This document shows positions 33,001 through 39,692 of a DNA stretch of 64,000 nucleotides, piece by piece. How positions within the stretch are numbered: position 1 is the first letter of the stretch; each line of letters opens with the position of its first letter. The notes beneath the pieces were generated by a model. The model made no database searches. It was not told where the DNA came from and was given only the letters and a program-made list of their open reading frames with translations. The stretch is from the NCBI RefSeq assembly GCF_000199675.1, contig NC_014960.1, positions 2,604,001-2,668,000 of the forward strand. The letters are read 5' to 3'. The DNA comes from Anaerolinea thermophila UNI-1. GTDB lineage: Bacteria; Chloroflexota; Anaerolineae; Anaerolineales; Anaerolineaceae. The position numbers and the translations under genes are program-made.

Positions 33001-33034
33001 TAAAAAAAATACGCAGGCGGGTAGCCTGCGTATT
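33001..33034 (-). terminator. Terminator of the 40-residue gene
   Basis: A perfect 11-bp stem AATACGCAGGC / GCCTGCGTATT with a short GGGTA loop, followed on the minus strand by an eight-T run. Confidence 0.85.
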
Positions 33035-33038
33035 GGCG

Positions 33039-33161
33039 TCAGCGCCGGACATACCGTTGCAATCTCTCTTCGATTGGGTAGTCGCGCTTCAGGTAGATCA
33101 ACATCCAAATCCACCAGCCAACCATGCCACCGATGAGAAAAACAGCCAGAATGGTTTCCAT
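33039..33161 (-). CDS. 40-residue single-pass membrane protein
   Basis: A start METILAVFLIGG, one hydrophobic helix rich in Trp (GWWIWMLIYL), then a charged tail (KRDYPIEERLQRYVRR). The ATG at 33161 is preceded by GGGAGG. A strong terminator follows the stop by 4 nt. Too small to be recognised, but gene signals are complete. Confidence 0.65.
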   Translation of the reverse strand: METILAVFLIGGMVGWWIWMLIYLKRDYPIEERLQRYVRR

Positions 33162-33315
33162 CTCTGCCTCCCTGTGTAGTCTGAAATTGGTGTTTCAGAC
33201 CGCCCGCGGCGGTCTCCACCCGGCGGGGAACACAACTCTCCTCACCCGGCGGAGAAACCGCCGGGACGGGGAGACAGAGATTGTGAAGATTCTGCTTTTT
33301 GGCGCTTCCGCCAGT

Positions 33316-33359
33316 CGCACCGTAGGGACTTGCACCCTGCTCCGCACTATGCCGGTGCG
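33316..33359 (-). ncRNA. T-loop-like structured RNA element, copy d
   Basis: Minus strand: outer stem CGCACC / GGTGCG, inner hairpin CAGGG-TGCAAGT-CCCTA, followed by hairpin GGCGGAAGCGCC and GCAGAATCTTCACAATC. It lies in the leader of the 40-residue gene, together with further hairpins (33185-33300). Confidence 0.55.
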
Positions 33360-33360
33360 C

Positions 33361-34575
33361 TCACCATTCCTCCGCCCACAGCGGATCTTCCTCGTTCACC
33401 TCCGCAAACTTGCCCGCAATCAGCGTCTCCACGTCCGTGGCACAGCCGTGCGCCGCTACGTGACGGCAGTCCGCCGCCAGCACCCCGCGCTCCTCCACGT
33501 TGCGCGCTACAAGCATCACCCGTCCGCCGTTGAGTTCTGCATTCATGCGCCACTTGGCATTCCCCTCATGCAGGCGCGTGCCGGTTTCCACTTCGACGTA
33601 CCCTCTCTGCCCGTCCTTTGAGATGCACAGATCCGGGCGCGCGTTGCCCTGCACCTCGGGCAGAATCTCCACCGTCCATCCCCGCAGTCTTGCAGCGGTG
33701 GCAAACAGCAATACTGCCAGGGTATGCCCTTCCTGCTTCTCGCCTTCGTGGTCCTTCAGCAGGCGCTCCCACTCGCCCTCCACCACCTGCCAGCCCAATG
33801 CACGGCAGAACTGCCTGCCTTCCTCGCTCAGCCGCGCCACCGCCAGCCGGGTGGGCATATTCCCGGTGACGCTCATCGAAAGCGTCTGCCGCACAATCAG
33901 CCCGCTCTCTTCCAGCGCCTCGAACACCCGCCGGATGGCGCCGCTGCGGTACTGCGCACCGGTGGCATCTCCCACGTACCGCCCAATCTCGACCTGCACG
34001 TTCAAGCCCTCCGCCAGGCACTTCAGCACCATCCCCCGCCGCTTCAGGTGCAGTTCCTCATCCGCCCTGCTCATCTGCCCGCGCACCTGCCAGCGGTATT
34101 CATACGCTCTGGGGATTTTCGGCATCACAAACCCCGCCAGCCGCCCCTCCGACGCAACCGGGACCGGAGGGGGTGCAGCGGGCAGCAGCGGATTGTCCAC
34201 ATCCACCCTGCGCTGGTAGGGTGACGCCTTTGCCAGCGCCAGTTCCCGCTCCAGCGCGGCAATCTTCGCCTGTAAGGCGGCGATTTCCGCCGCATGACCG
34301 TTGCCGTTCCCGTTACCGTTGGACTTGCCCCAGCCTGCCTGCGGTGTCAGCGAGACTGCCAGAAAGAAACTGCGCCAGTCCTCCGGCTTCCACGTCCCCG
34401 GCGCGCCCGGGTCCAGTTGCCGCATCCGCTCCAGACGCTCCCCGTCCAGCCGGTACGCCAGTTCGGTCAGCACCCCCACCAGCGCGCGCACCTTGCGCTC
34501 CGCCATGTCGCGGAAGCCGCGCTCCGCCGTCAGCAGGTCATCCAGCATCTTCAACCGCAGATCATCCGCCGCCAT
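33361..34575 (-). CDS. Coiled-coil, winged-helix and PD-(D/E)XK-like protein
   Basis: A 404-residue protein. The N-terminal part is helical with a coiled coil (AAEIAALQAKIAALERELALAK). The middle looks like a winged helix (AIRRVFEALEESGLIVRQTLS...LSEEGRQFCRALG). The C-terminal part has a nuclease-like core (GNARPDLCI...RGYVEVETGT). A second protein of this type is at 55877-56659. The pattern recalls the replication-relaxation family, but I cannot confirm it. ATG 34575 overlaps the upstream gene by 14 nt. It is last in the Tad-like operon. Confidence 0.6.
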   Translation of the reverse strand: MAADDLRLKMLDDLLTAERGFRDMAERKVRALVGVLTELAYRLDGERLERMRQLDPGAPGTWKPEDWRSFFLAVSLTPQAGWGKSNGNGNGNGHAAEIAALQAKIAALERELALAKASPYQRRVDVDNPLLPAAPPPVPVASEGRLAGFVMPKIPRAYEYRWQVRGQMSRADEELHLKRRGMVLKCLAEGLNVQVEIGRYVGDATGAQYRSGAIRRVFEALEESGLIVRQTLSMSVTGNMPTRLAVARLSEEGRQFCRALGWQVVEGEWERLLKDHEGEKQEGHTLAVLLFATAARLRGWTVEILPEVQGNARPDLCISKDGQRGYVEVETGTRLHEGNAKWRMNAELNGGRVMLVARNVEERGVLAADCRHVAAHGCATDVETLIAGKFAEVNEEDPLWAEEW

Positions 34576-35002
34576 CCAGCGCCTCCAGCGCCGCCTGTAC
34601 CGCCGCCACTGCGGCGTTGTACTCCCCGATTCCGCTCGCCCATTCCAGCACCGCCTGCGCCGCCGCATCCACCTCTGCCCGTGCCGCAGCCAGGCTCTCC
34701 ACCTTCTGCGTGGACAACCGCCGCCGCACAGCGCCCACCTCAACCTGCACCCGTGCCGGGTCGGGACGCTCCCCCGCCAGCAGTTCTGCCAGCCGGTTGG
34801 TATCCTCCAGCAGCTGCAGGCGCTCCGCCCGATACGCCTGCTGGAGCTTGCGCACCTGCCACTCCTGCCAGGTGAGCAGCCGCCCGCCTTCCGGGGTAAA
34901 CACCCGTCCCAGCGCCATCAGCCCCAGCAGCGCCAGAAGTGTCATCACCGCGTACCATCCGCTCTCTTTCTTCACACCGCTCAAATCAATCTCCACCTGC
35001 AC
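34562..35002 (-). CDS. Membrane-anchored coiled-coil protein
   Basis: A 146-residue protein with one membrane helix (WYAVMTLLALLGLMALG) near the N-terminus followed by a long helical, Ala/Glu/Arg-rich region, as expected for a scaffold or pilus-platform accessory. GTG start after GAGGAGG; the first residues MQVEI are shared with the amidase at 38895, hinting at a common membrane-targeting start. No known family. Confidence 0.6.
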   Translation of the reverse strand: MQVEIDLSGVKKESGWYAVMTLLALLGLMALGRVFTPEGGRLLTWQEWQVRKLQQAYRAERLQLLEDTNRLAELLAGERPDPARVQVEVGAVRRRLSTQKVESLAAARAEVDAAAQAVLEWASGIGEYNAAVAAVQAALEALDGGG

Positions 35003-35069
35003 CTCCTCTTGAGAAAACGGCTGTGGTCGAGGGGTGCGCCCCCAGTGAGCGCCTGCCCTCCCTTGCCGG

Positions 35070-35210
35070 TCACTGCATCAGGCGCAGCAGGGTGCGGGTC
35101 AGCCCCGCGTAGTATCCCGCCAGCGCCTCGGTCAACAACCGTCCCACCATTGCCGTAAGAGCCACTCGAATCAGCATCGCCCACATGGCGCCTGCCAGAC
35201 TTCTGGTCAT
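35070..35210 (-). CDS. 46-residue membrane protein
   Basis: A short hydrophobic protein (MWAMLIRVALTAMVGRLLTEALAGYY) with an intact GGAGGTGAGCG site before ATG 35210. It lies between the TadG-like and coiled-coil genes on the same strand. Function unknown. Confidence 0.55.
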   Translation of the reverse strand: MTRSLAGAMWAMLIRVALTAMVGRLLTEALAGYYAGLTRTLLRLMQ

Positions 35211-35285
35211 CGCTCACCTCCAGTATGGGATGATGAGCGTCCACGCCCCGGTGACGTCGGACTGCCCCGGGGGTTCCTTCCGACG

Positions 35286-35738
35286 TCACTGCAATCCGGC
35301 AAAGCGCATTCGGGCGTTTACAGCCGTCCGAATGGTCACCTCCTGTCCGAATGTAACCATGAGAGGCACACGGGCCTGTGCCCGGCACTCCGCCTGTCCG
35401 TTCTCCCAGTCCAGCCGCAGGGAAAGGCTGGGGGAATACTTCACCGCGCTCTTCTCCTCCAGCATCTGGTAGAACGTGTTCTGCGCCCGTCCTACCAGAT
35501 ACCAGTTCTGAAGGTAGCGGTCGTCCCTGATCCGCTGCCACGTTGTCCGGTCGGAAATGCTCCAGGACACATCCTCACAGGCGGCATCCGTCGCCTGCGC
35601 CAGCCGTCCGCGCACGTACAGCAGTCGTGCGCCGTCTCCAACCAGCATCAGCAGCGGAATGAGCACCAGTCCCAGAAACGCCGCCGTCCATGCCAGGCTG
35701 GAGCCGCGCTCCCGTTCTCGCCGGGTTTTGGGAATCAT
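35286..35738 (-). CDS. TadG/TadE-like pseudopilin
   Basis: A 150-residue protein with a short basic N-terminus (RRERERG), then a hydrophobic helix (LAWTAAFLGLVLIPLLMLVGDG) and a globular beta-rich C-terminal part, as in TadG-type minor pilins (VRGRLAQATDAACED is typical of the 'Tad domain' helix). Such proteins cap or initiate Flp pili. It starts one base after the TadE-like gene's stop. Confidence 0.7.
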   Translation of the reverse strand: MIPKTRRERERGSSLAWTAAFLGLVLIPLLMLVGDGARLLYVRGRLAQATDAACEDVSWSISDRTTWQRIRDDRYLQNWYLVGRAQNTFYQMLEEKSAVKYSPSLSLRLDWENGQAECRAQARVPLMVTFGQEVTIRTAVNARMRFAGLQ

Positions 35739-35739
35739 C

Positions 35740-36153
35740 TCACCAGCCCTCCTGCCGGAATATAGCGTTCGCCCGTCCCTGAAACTCTGCCGGGGTGGAT
35801 ACCCCGAACAGCCTGCCCAGCCCGCCGAAGTAGTTCGGCACCCGGTAGGTCACCGATACGGTGATCGGGCTGCCGGGCTGTCCGCCGCCCGTCACGGATA
35901 CGGTGTAGTTGCCCACCCGCACCGCTGAGAGTTTGTTCTGCGCCGCAGCGTAGGCGGCGCTGACCGGCGCAGTCTGCGCCATGCTTCCCATGCGCGCTCC
36001 GTACTCGGCGGCGTTCGCGGCGTTGATCGCCGCAAAGCCCAGCAATGCCAGGTTCACCAGTCCCAGCGAGACCAGCAGCAGGACGGGCAGGGCGAAGGCG
36101 GCTTCGTCCAGTTCCGCGCGGCGCGATCCCAACCGTTGTATCCACCGTCTCAT
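35740..36153 (-). CDS. TadE-like pseudopilin
   Basis: A 137-residue protein. RRAELDEAAFALPVLLLVSLGLVNLALLGFAA matches the N-terminal pattern of TadE-like minor pilins (charged cleavage region with Glu, then a helix; motif shown in part: RAELDEAAFALPVLLL). The soluble part has a beta-rich region. ATG 36153 after GGAGG. It shares the RAELDE sequence with the Flp pilin upstream, suggesting the same prepilin peptidase cuts both. Confidence 0.72.
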   Translation of the reverse strand: MRRWIQRLGSRRAELDEAAFALPVLLLVSLGLVNLALLGFAAINAANAAEYGARMGSMAQTAPVSAAYAAAQNKLSAVRVGNYTVSVTGGGQPGSPITVSVTYRVPNYFGGLGRLFGVSTPAEFQGRANAIFRQEGW

Positions 36154-36170
36154 CCCTGCCCTCCTTGCGC

Positions 36171-36335
36171 CTAACTGCCCAGCGTGGTTGCTAGCTGCTG
36201 GAACTTGGCAGCAATCGCCTGACCCAGCGGGGACAGACCCACAATTGCCGCGATGACGAACAGGGCGATGAGCAGGGCTTTTTCGTCCAGCTCAGCCCGC
36301 GCAGATTGAAGACGAACGTACAGTTTAGCAAACAT
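36171..36335 (-). CDS. Flp-type pilin (54 residues)
   Basis: Begins MFAKLYVRLQSARAELDE and continues with a hydrophobic helix (KALLIALFVIAAIVGL) and a short polar tail (QAIAAKFQQLATTL). Size and design (basic leader, Glu near the helix start, single helix, tiny tail) are those of Flp major pilins, assembled by Tad machines. ATG 36335 follows AAGGAGG with 8-nt spacing. First in line with TadE- and TadG-like genes. No class III prepilin peptidase (TadV) was found in the window. Confidence 0.75.
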   Translation of the reverse strand: MFAKLYVRLQSARAELDEKALLIALFVIAAIVGLSPLGQAIAAKFQQLATTLGS

Positions 36336-36452
36336 ACAACAACCTCCTTGAAATGAAATGGATTTAAAGCAAAACGAGCACCACCCCGGGGCAGGGGCTT
36401 TTGGTGCACGTCTGCCTGTATCATACCGAAAACGAACCGTTCGCGCAAGTTG

Positions 36453-36467
36453 CGCAGTTGTACTGCG
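36453..36467 (+). promoter_or_regulatory. Palindromic operator of the XRE/ImmA gene
   Basis: The 15-bp palindrome CGCAGTTGTACTGCG occurs here just upstream of the -10 and again at 38235-38249, with a third, degenerate inverted copy near 38310-38324. It is the likely binding site of the HTH domain encoded at 36498. Confidence 0.65.
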
Positions 36468-36485
36468 TGTTTTTTACATCCCTCG

Positions 36486-36491
36486 TATAAT
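36486..36491 (+). promoter_or_regulatory. -10 element of the XRE/ImmA gene
   Basis: A perfect TATAAT ends 6 nt before ATG 36498, again implying a leaderless mRNA. The operator at 36453-36467 occupies the -35 zone. Confidence 0.6.
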
Positions 36492-36497
36492 AAAGAT

Positions 36498-37703
36498 ATG
36501 AATCCGTCAGGCAGAATTTCATCTTCTCCTCGTTTAAAAATCACCCCATCCCTGTTGAAATGGGCCCGAGAACGCTCGCTGCTGGATTTCAATACCCTTG
36601 CTCGAAAAACAGGGGTAAAACCAGAAGTGCTCCAGTCGTGGGAACAGGGTGAGACAGCGCCTACCTACCGTCAGGCTGAGAAACTGGCGCATGCTCTTCA
36701 CATTCCTTTTGGATATCTTTTCCTCTCCCAACCCCCCTTTGCGCCTTCTGCCGTCCCTGACTTCCGCAGATTACCCGAATCCCAGATTGGACGTTTCAGC
36801 CCCGAACTGGAATCCGTGCTGAATGATGCAAAGCGTAAACAAGCCTGGCTGCATGAATGGCGGGTTGAGGAAGGCTTTTCGCCTTTGCCTTTTATCGGAA
36901 AATTTTCTCCGGAAGATAGCCCTCAAACGGTTGCAGAACAGATTCGTTCCGTCCTGGATCTGCCTTCCCCAACCGCTAAAGGGTTATATTCCTGGAACGA
37001 GCATTTACAAAAGCTGGTGAAACATGCCGAAAAAGCCGGTATAGCGGTAATTCGCAACGGCGTTGTCCTTTCCGATAACCGCCGTCCGTTGAGTGTGGAA
37101 GAGTTTCGCGGTTTTAATTTACCTGACAATTATGCGCCGGTCATTTTCATCAACGCTCAGGATAGTATTGCAGGGCAGATCTTTACTCTTGCCCATGAAC
37201 TGGCCCATCTTTGGATTGGGGCAGGGGGCATCTCCAACCCTTTGACCGCCGATAACCCACTGGATACTTCCGAAACCGAACGGTTTTGTAATCGCGTTGC
37301 CGCAGAACTTCTGCTCCCTCAGAACCCTTTTCTAGAACACTGGCCATCTGGAACAACAACGCTCCCTGAAATCCTGAATGCGGCTCAACAGCTTGCCAGA
37401 GAGTTCAAAGTCAGCGCACCCGCTGTTTTGCTCCGGGCCTGTGAATTGAACAGACTGGATGCCCCTCTTTTTCGTGCTGCATACGAAGAAATATACCGGC
37501 AGGTAATTCCACTTAGAAAGAAAACAGGCGGTGGAAGTTTCTATGCTACCTGGCAGGCCCGCAACAGCCAGACCGTTGTCACCGAAGTTCTTCAGGCGTT
37601 GAGACAGGGAAAGGTCCTTTATCGTGACGCGGCTCGCCTGCTCAATACCAACCTCGCTACCCTTGAGAAAGCCCTGAACAGGATGAAAACAGGTCGACTA
37701 TGA
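36498..37703 (+). CDS. HTH (XRE) regulator with ImmA/IrrE metallopeptidase domain
   Basis: A 401-residue protein. HTH about residues 25-75 (FNTLARKTGVKPEVLQSWEQGETAPTYRQAEKLA in that zone). The ImmA/IrrE-like zinc peptidase domain is about 190-330 with the HELAH motif (FTLAHELAHLWIG) and a downstream Glu/Asn region (TERFCNRVAAELLLP). Such proteins act as antitoxin-regulators or cleave repressors under stress. It is coupled (ATGA overlap) to a DUF4411 gene, a known toxin-antitoxin-like arrangement. Start ATG 36498 is set by the adjacent -10. Confidence 0.88.
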   Translation: MNPSGRISSSPRLKITPSLLKWARERSLLDFNTLARKTGVKPEVLQSWEQGETAPTYRQAEKLAHALHIPFGYLFLSQPPFAPSAVPDFRRLPESQIGRFSPELESVLNDAKRKQAWLHEWRVEEGFSPLPFIGKFSPEDSPQTVAEQIRSVLDLPSPTAKGLYSWNEHLQKLVKHAEKAGIAVIRNGVVLSDNRRPLSVEEFRGFNLPDNYAPVIFINAQDSIAGQIFTLAHELAHLWIGAGGISNPLTADNPLDTSETERFCNRVAAELLLPQNPFLEHWPSGTTTLPEILNAAQQLAREFKVSAPAVLLRACELNRLDAPLFRAAYEEIYRQVIPLRKKTGGGSFYATWQARNSQTVVTEVLQALRQGKVLYRDAARLLNTNLATLEKALNRMKTGRL

Positions 37704-38209
37704 AGTATTGCCTGGATGCCAATGTATTCATTGAGCCCAGCAAAGGGTGGTATGCTTTTGACATCGCTCCTGCATTCTGGGATGCCTTACTGGAATGGAG
37801 GCAAAAGCAAATCCTGTGCAGTATTTTGCCCATTTATGATGAGATTGTGGAGCACAAAGAGCAAAACGCCCTGGTGAGGTGGGTAAAAGAACATGGGAAG
37901 GATTTCTTTCTCCCCCTTGACGAAGATGCCTGGATTGAATTCGGAAACATCGCCGATTTGGTAAGGCGCCGCTATGAAGATCACATCGCAGAGGATTTTC
38001 TCGACTGTTCAGATCCCATGGTGATCGCATATGCCAGAGCGCACGGCCTGATCGTTGTGACTGAAGAGAAGTGGAAGAACGAGGACCAAAAATCTAATGG
38101 TAAGGTGGGCGGAAAGAAAATTCATATTCCCAACGTTTGCCAGCTTGTTGAGGTGCAGTGGATCAGCACCGTGGAAATGCTCAGAGATTTGAAGTTCCAG
38201 TTTAGGTGA
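37700..38209 (+). CDS. DUF4411 (PIN-like) protein, putative toxin
   Basis: A 169-residue protein with a PIN-like start (YCLDANVFIEPSK, first metal Asp), a middle Glu/Asp (YDEIVEHKE) and a late acidic motif (FLDCSDPMVIAYARAHGLIVVTEE). DUF4411 proteins are thought to be ribonuclease toxins paired with XRE-ImmA proteins. It overlaps that gene by four bases. Confidence 0.82.
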   Translation: MKYCLDANVFIEPSKGWYAFDIAPAFWDALLEWRQKQILCSILPIYDEIVEHKEQNALVRWVKEHGKDFFLPLDEDAWIEFGNIADLVRRRYEDHIAEDFLDCSDPMVIAYARAHGLIVVTEEKWKNEDQKSNGKVGGKKIHIPNVCQLVEVQWISTVEMLRDLKFQFR

Positions 38210-38234
38210 AATTTTAGCCGGTCAGAAAGTATTG

Positions 38235-38350
38235 CGCAGTTGTACTGCGTGTTTTTTGCCCCTTACGGGGGCAAAAACGGGCAGTTTTACCGCGTTTTCG
38301 GGCGTTTTACGCAGTACAACTGTAGTTGTACGGAATGTTTTGCGTTATAA
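38235..38350 (+). promoter_or_regulatory. Operator/promoter region of the DUF4160-DUF2442 pair
   Basis: Contains CGCAGTTGTACTGCG (38235-38249), an inverted degenerate copy CGCAGTACAACTGTAG (38310-38325) and a -10-like TTATAAT (38344-38350). The first copy is followed by the same GTGTTTTTT as at 36468. A hairpin GCCCCTTACGGGGGC lies in between. This suggests joint control of both modules by the XRE protein. Confidence 0.55.
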
Positions 38351-38377
38351 TCTCAACTGGAAAGTTCATCTGAGCCC

Positions 38378-38614
38378 ATGCCTACCGTTCTGGTTATTGG
38401 CCCTTATCGCTTCTTTTTCGTTTCTCTGGATTACGGTGAACCGCCTCATATCCATGTGCAACGGGAAAAGTTTGTCGCTAAATTCTGGCTGGATCCGGTC
38501 CAACTGGAAAAATCCGGTGGGTTCAAAGCACAGGAACTTAACCAGATTGGTAAACTGGTTCAGGAAAACCAGACGTATCTCTTGGAGCGTTGGTATGAGC
38601 ACTTTGGTCAATGA
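38378..38614 (+). CDS. DUF4160 protein
   Basis: A 78-residue protein with the family pattern (GPYRFFFVSLDYGEPPHIHVQRE, AKFWLDPVQL, LLERWYEHFG). DUF4160 genes are typically followed by DUF2442, as here, and the pair is a suspected toxin-antitoxin system. It overlaps the DUF2442 gene by 20 nt. Confidence 0.8.
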   Translation: MPTVLVIGPYRFFFVSLDYGEPPHIHVQREKFVAKFWLDPVQLEKSGGFKAQELNQIGKLVQENQTYLLERWYEHFGQ

Positions 38615-38894
38615 AATCCAGCAGGCACGTGCCCAGTCCGTTCGGATTACTGAAGATATGCTCGTCGTGGAACTGACCGACGGACGTGTTATCAGCGTCC
38701 CGCTCGCCTGGTACCCCAGACTGTGGTATGGTAGCGAGAGCGAGCGCGCTCATTTCGAGATTATCGGCGAAGGGGAGTACATCCATTGGCCAGAACTGGA
38801 CGAGGATTTGAGTGTAAGCGGAATTCTTAAGGGACGCCGTTCCCTTGAAAACCCAGAATCCCTCAAGAAATGGCTGGCAAAACGCCAGAAATAA
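38595..38894 (+). CDS. DUF2442 protein
   Basis: A 99-residue protein with typical DUF2442 features (MLVVELTDGRVISVPLAWYPRL, IHWPELDEDLSVSGIL). Likely antitoxin-like partner of DUF4160. Its end is the junction with the minus-strand Tad-like operon. Confidence 0.8.
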   Translation: MSTLVNEIQQARAQSVRITEDMLVVELTDGRVISVPLAWYPRLWYGSESERAHFEIIGEGEYIHWPELDEDLSVSGILKGRRSLENPESLKKWLAKRQK

Positions 38895-39692
38895 TCATCC
38901 ACCCCACCACCCCCACCAGAAAGCCCACATAGCCCGGCATGCTGCGTTCGCGGCGCACCAGCCACCACAGCAGGTACACTCCAACCGTCCCCAGCCACGC
39001 CGCCAGGTACAGGCGCGGGTCAACCAGCGCCAGCCGAACGCCATCCCGTAGTCCTCGTACACCGCTCCCCGCCAGTCCTGCGGCACTTTGCCGCGGTTCA
39101 CCAGTTCAATCCCGATACTGCGGCTCTCCGGTCTACCGTCCCCGCACAGAAACGCCGGGCAGGACGATACACAGCCTTCCACCCCGCAGGCGACATGGTA
39201 CGCCACCGCCCGCTCCGGGACTAACTGATACACCGTCCCGTCCCGATCTACCACGTAATGCGCGCTCACCCGGCTCTGCGGGTCGCGCAGGTGCGCCAGG
39301 GCTGCGGGCAATTCGCCCTCCGTGGCATGCACCACCACCGCCTGCGGACGGTTCTCCCCGCCGTGATTGCAGGACGCCGCCACCACCGCCCCGGCGTAGT
39401 CCGGCGTGAAAGCCGCCGCCCCACCCTTTCGACATCCCTCCAGATAGGTCTGGAGGTTGTCCGGCACAGCAGTGGGTGTGGGCATGGGTGTCGCCGTTGG
39501 CACAGCCATCGGGGTGGCGGTCGGTTCAAACACCGCCGCCGTCAGCAGGGGTGTGGGGGTCGGAGAGGGCAGGGCTTGCGCCGCTGCCGCTCCCTGGGGG
39601 ACGTGCACCAGCCCCCACACCCCGCCTACCAGCAGGATCAGCCCTGCCAGGAAGGTGACAAACTTCACCGGTGAGACAATTTCCACCTGCAT
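38895..39692 (-). CDS. N-acetylmuramoyl-L-alanine amidase-like protein with aberrant C-terminus
   Basis: A 265-residue frame. N-terminal membrane helix (FVTFLAGLILLVGGVWGLV), Pro/Thr-rich spacer, then an amidase_2-like domain (AVVVHATEGE with the first zinc His, VSAHYVVDRDGTVYQLVPE, RSIGIELVNRG). After about residue 215 the sequence turns into an unlikely Trp/Cys/Arg-rich tail. The second zinc-binding half of the domain is absent. In the +1-shifted frame a membrane-like stretch appears instead (VDPRLYLAAWLGTVGVYLLW) that runs into the neighbouring DUF2442 gene. So the gene is probably truncated or frameshifted and unlikely to be an active amidase. Confidence 0.6.
   Translation of the reverse strand: MQVEIVSPVKFVTFLAGLILLVGGVWGLVHVPQGAAAAQALPSPTPTPLLTAAVFEPTATPMAVPTATPMPTPTAVPDNLQTYLEGCRKGGAAAFTPDYAGAVVAASCNHGGENRPQAVVVHATEGELPAALAHLRDPQSRVSAHYVVDRDGTVYQLVPERAVAYHVACGVEGCVSSCPAFLCGDGRPESRSIGIELVNRGKVPQDWRGAVYEDYGMAFGWRWLTRACTWRRGWGRLECTCCGGWCAANAACRAMWAFWWGWWGG

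Noticed and set aside
30140..33359. Cobalamin riboswitches
   Set aside because: The TGCAAGT loop hairpin resembles one arm of the cobalamin element, but the rest of that ~200-nt structure is missing and the genes are unrelated to B12.
38863..39060. Separate membrane-protein gene in the frame after the amidase
   Set aside because: It looks membrane-like but has no ATG, GTG or TTG start near and runs into DUF2442; kept only as evidence of truncation or frameshift.
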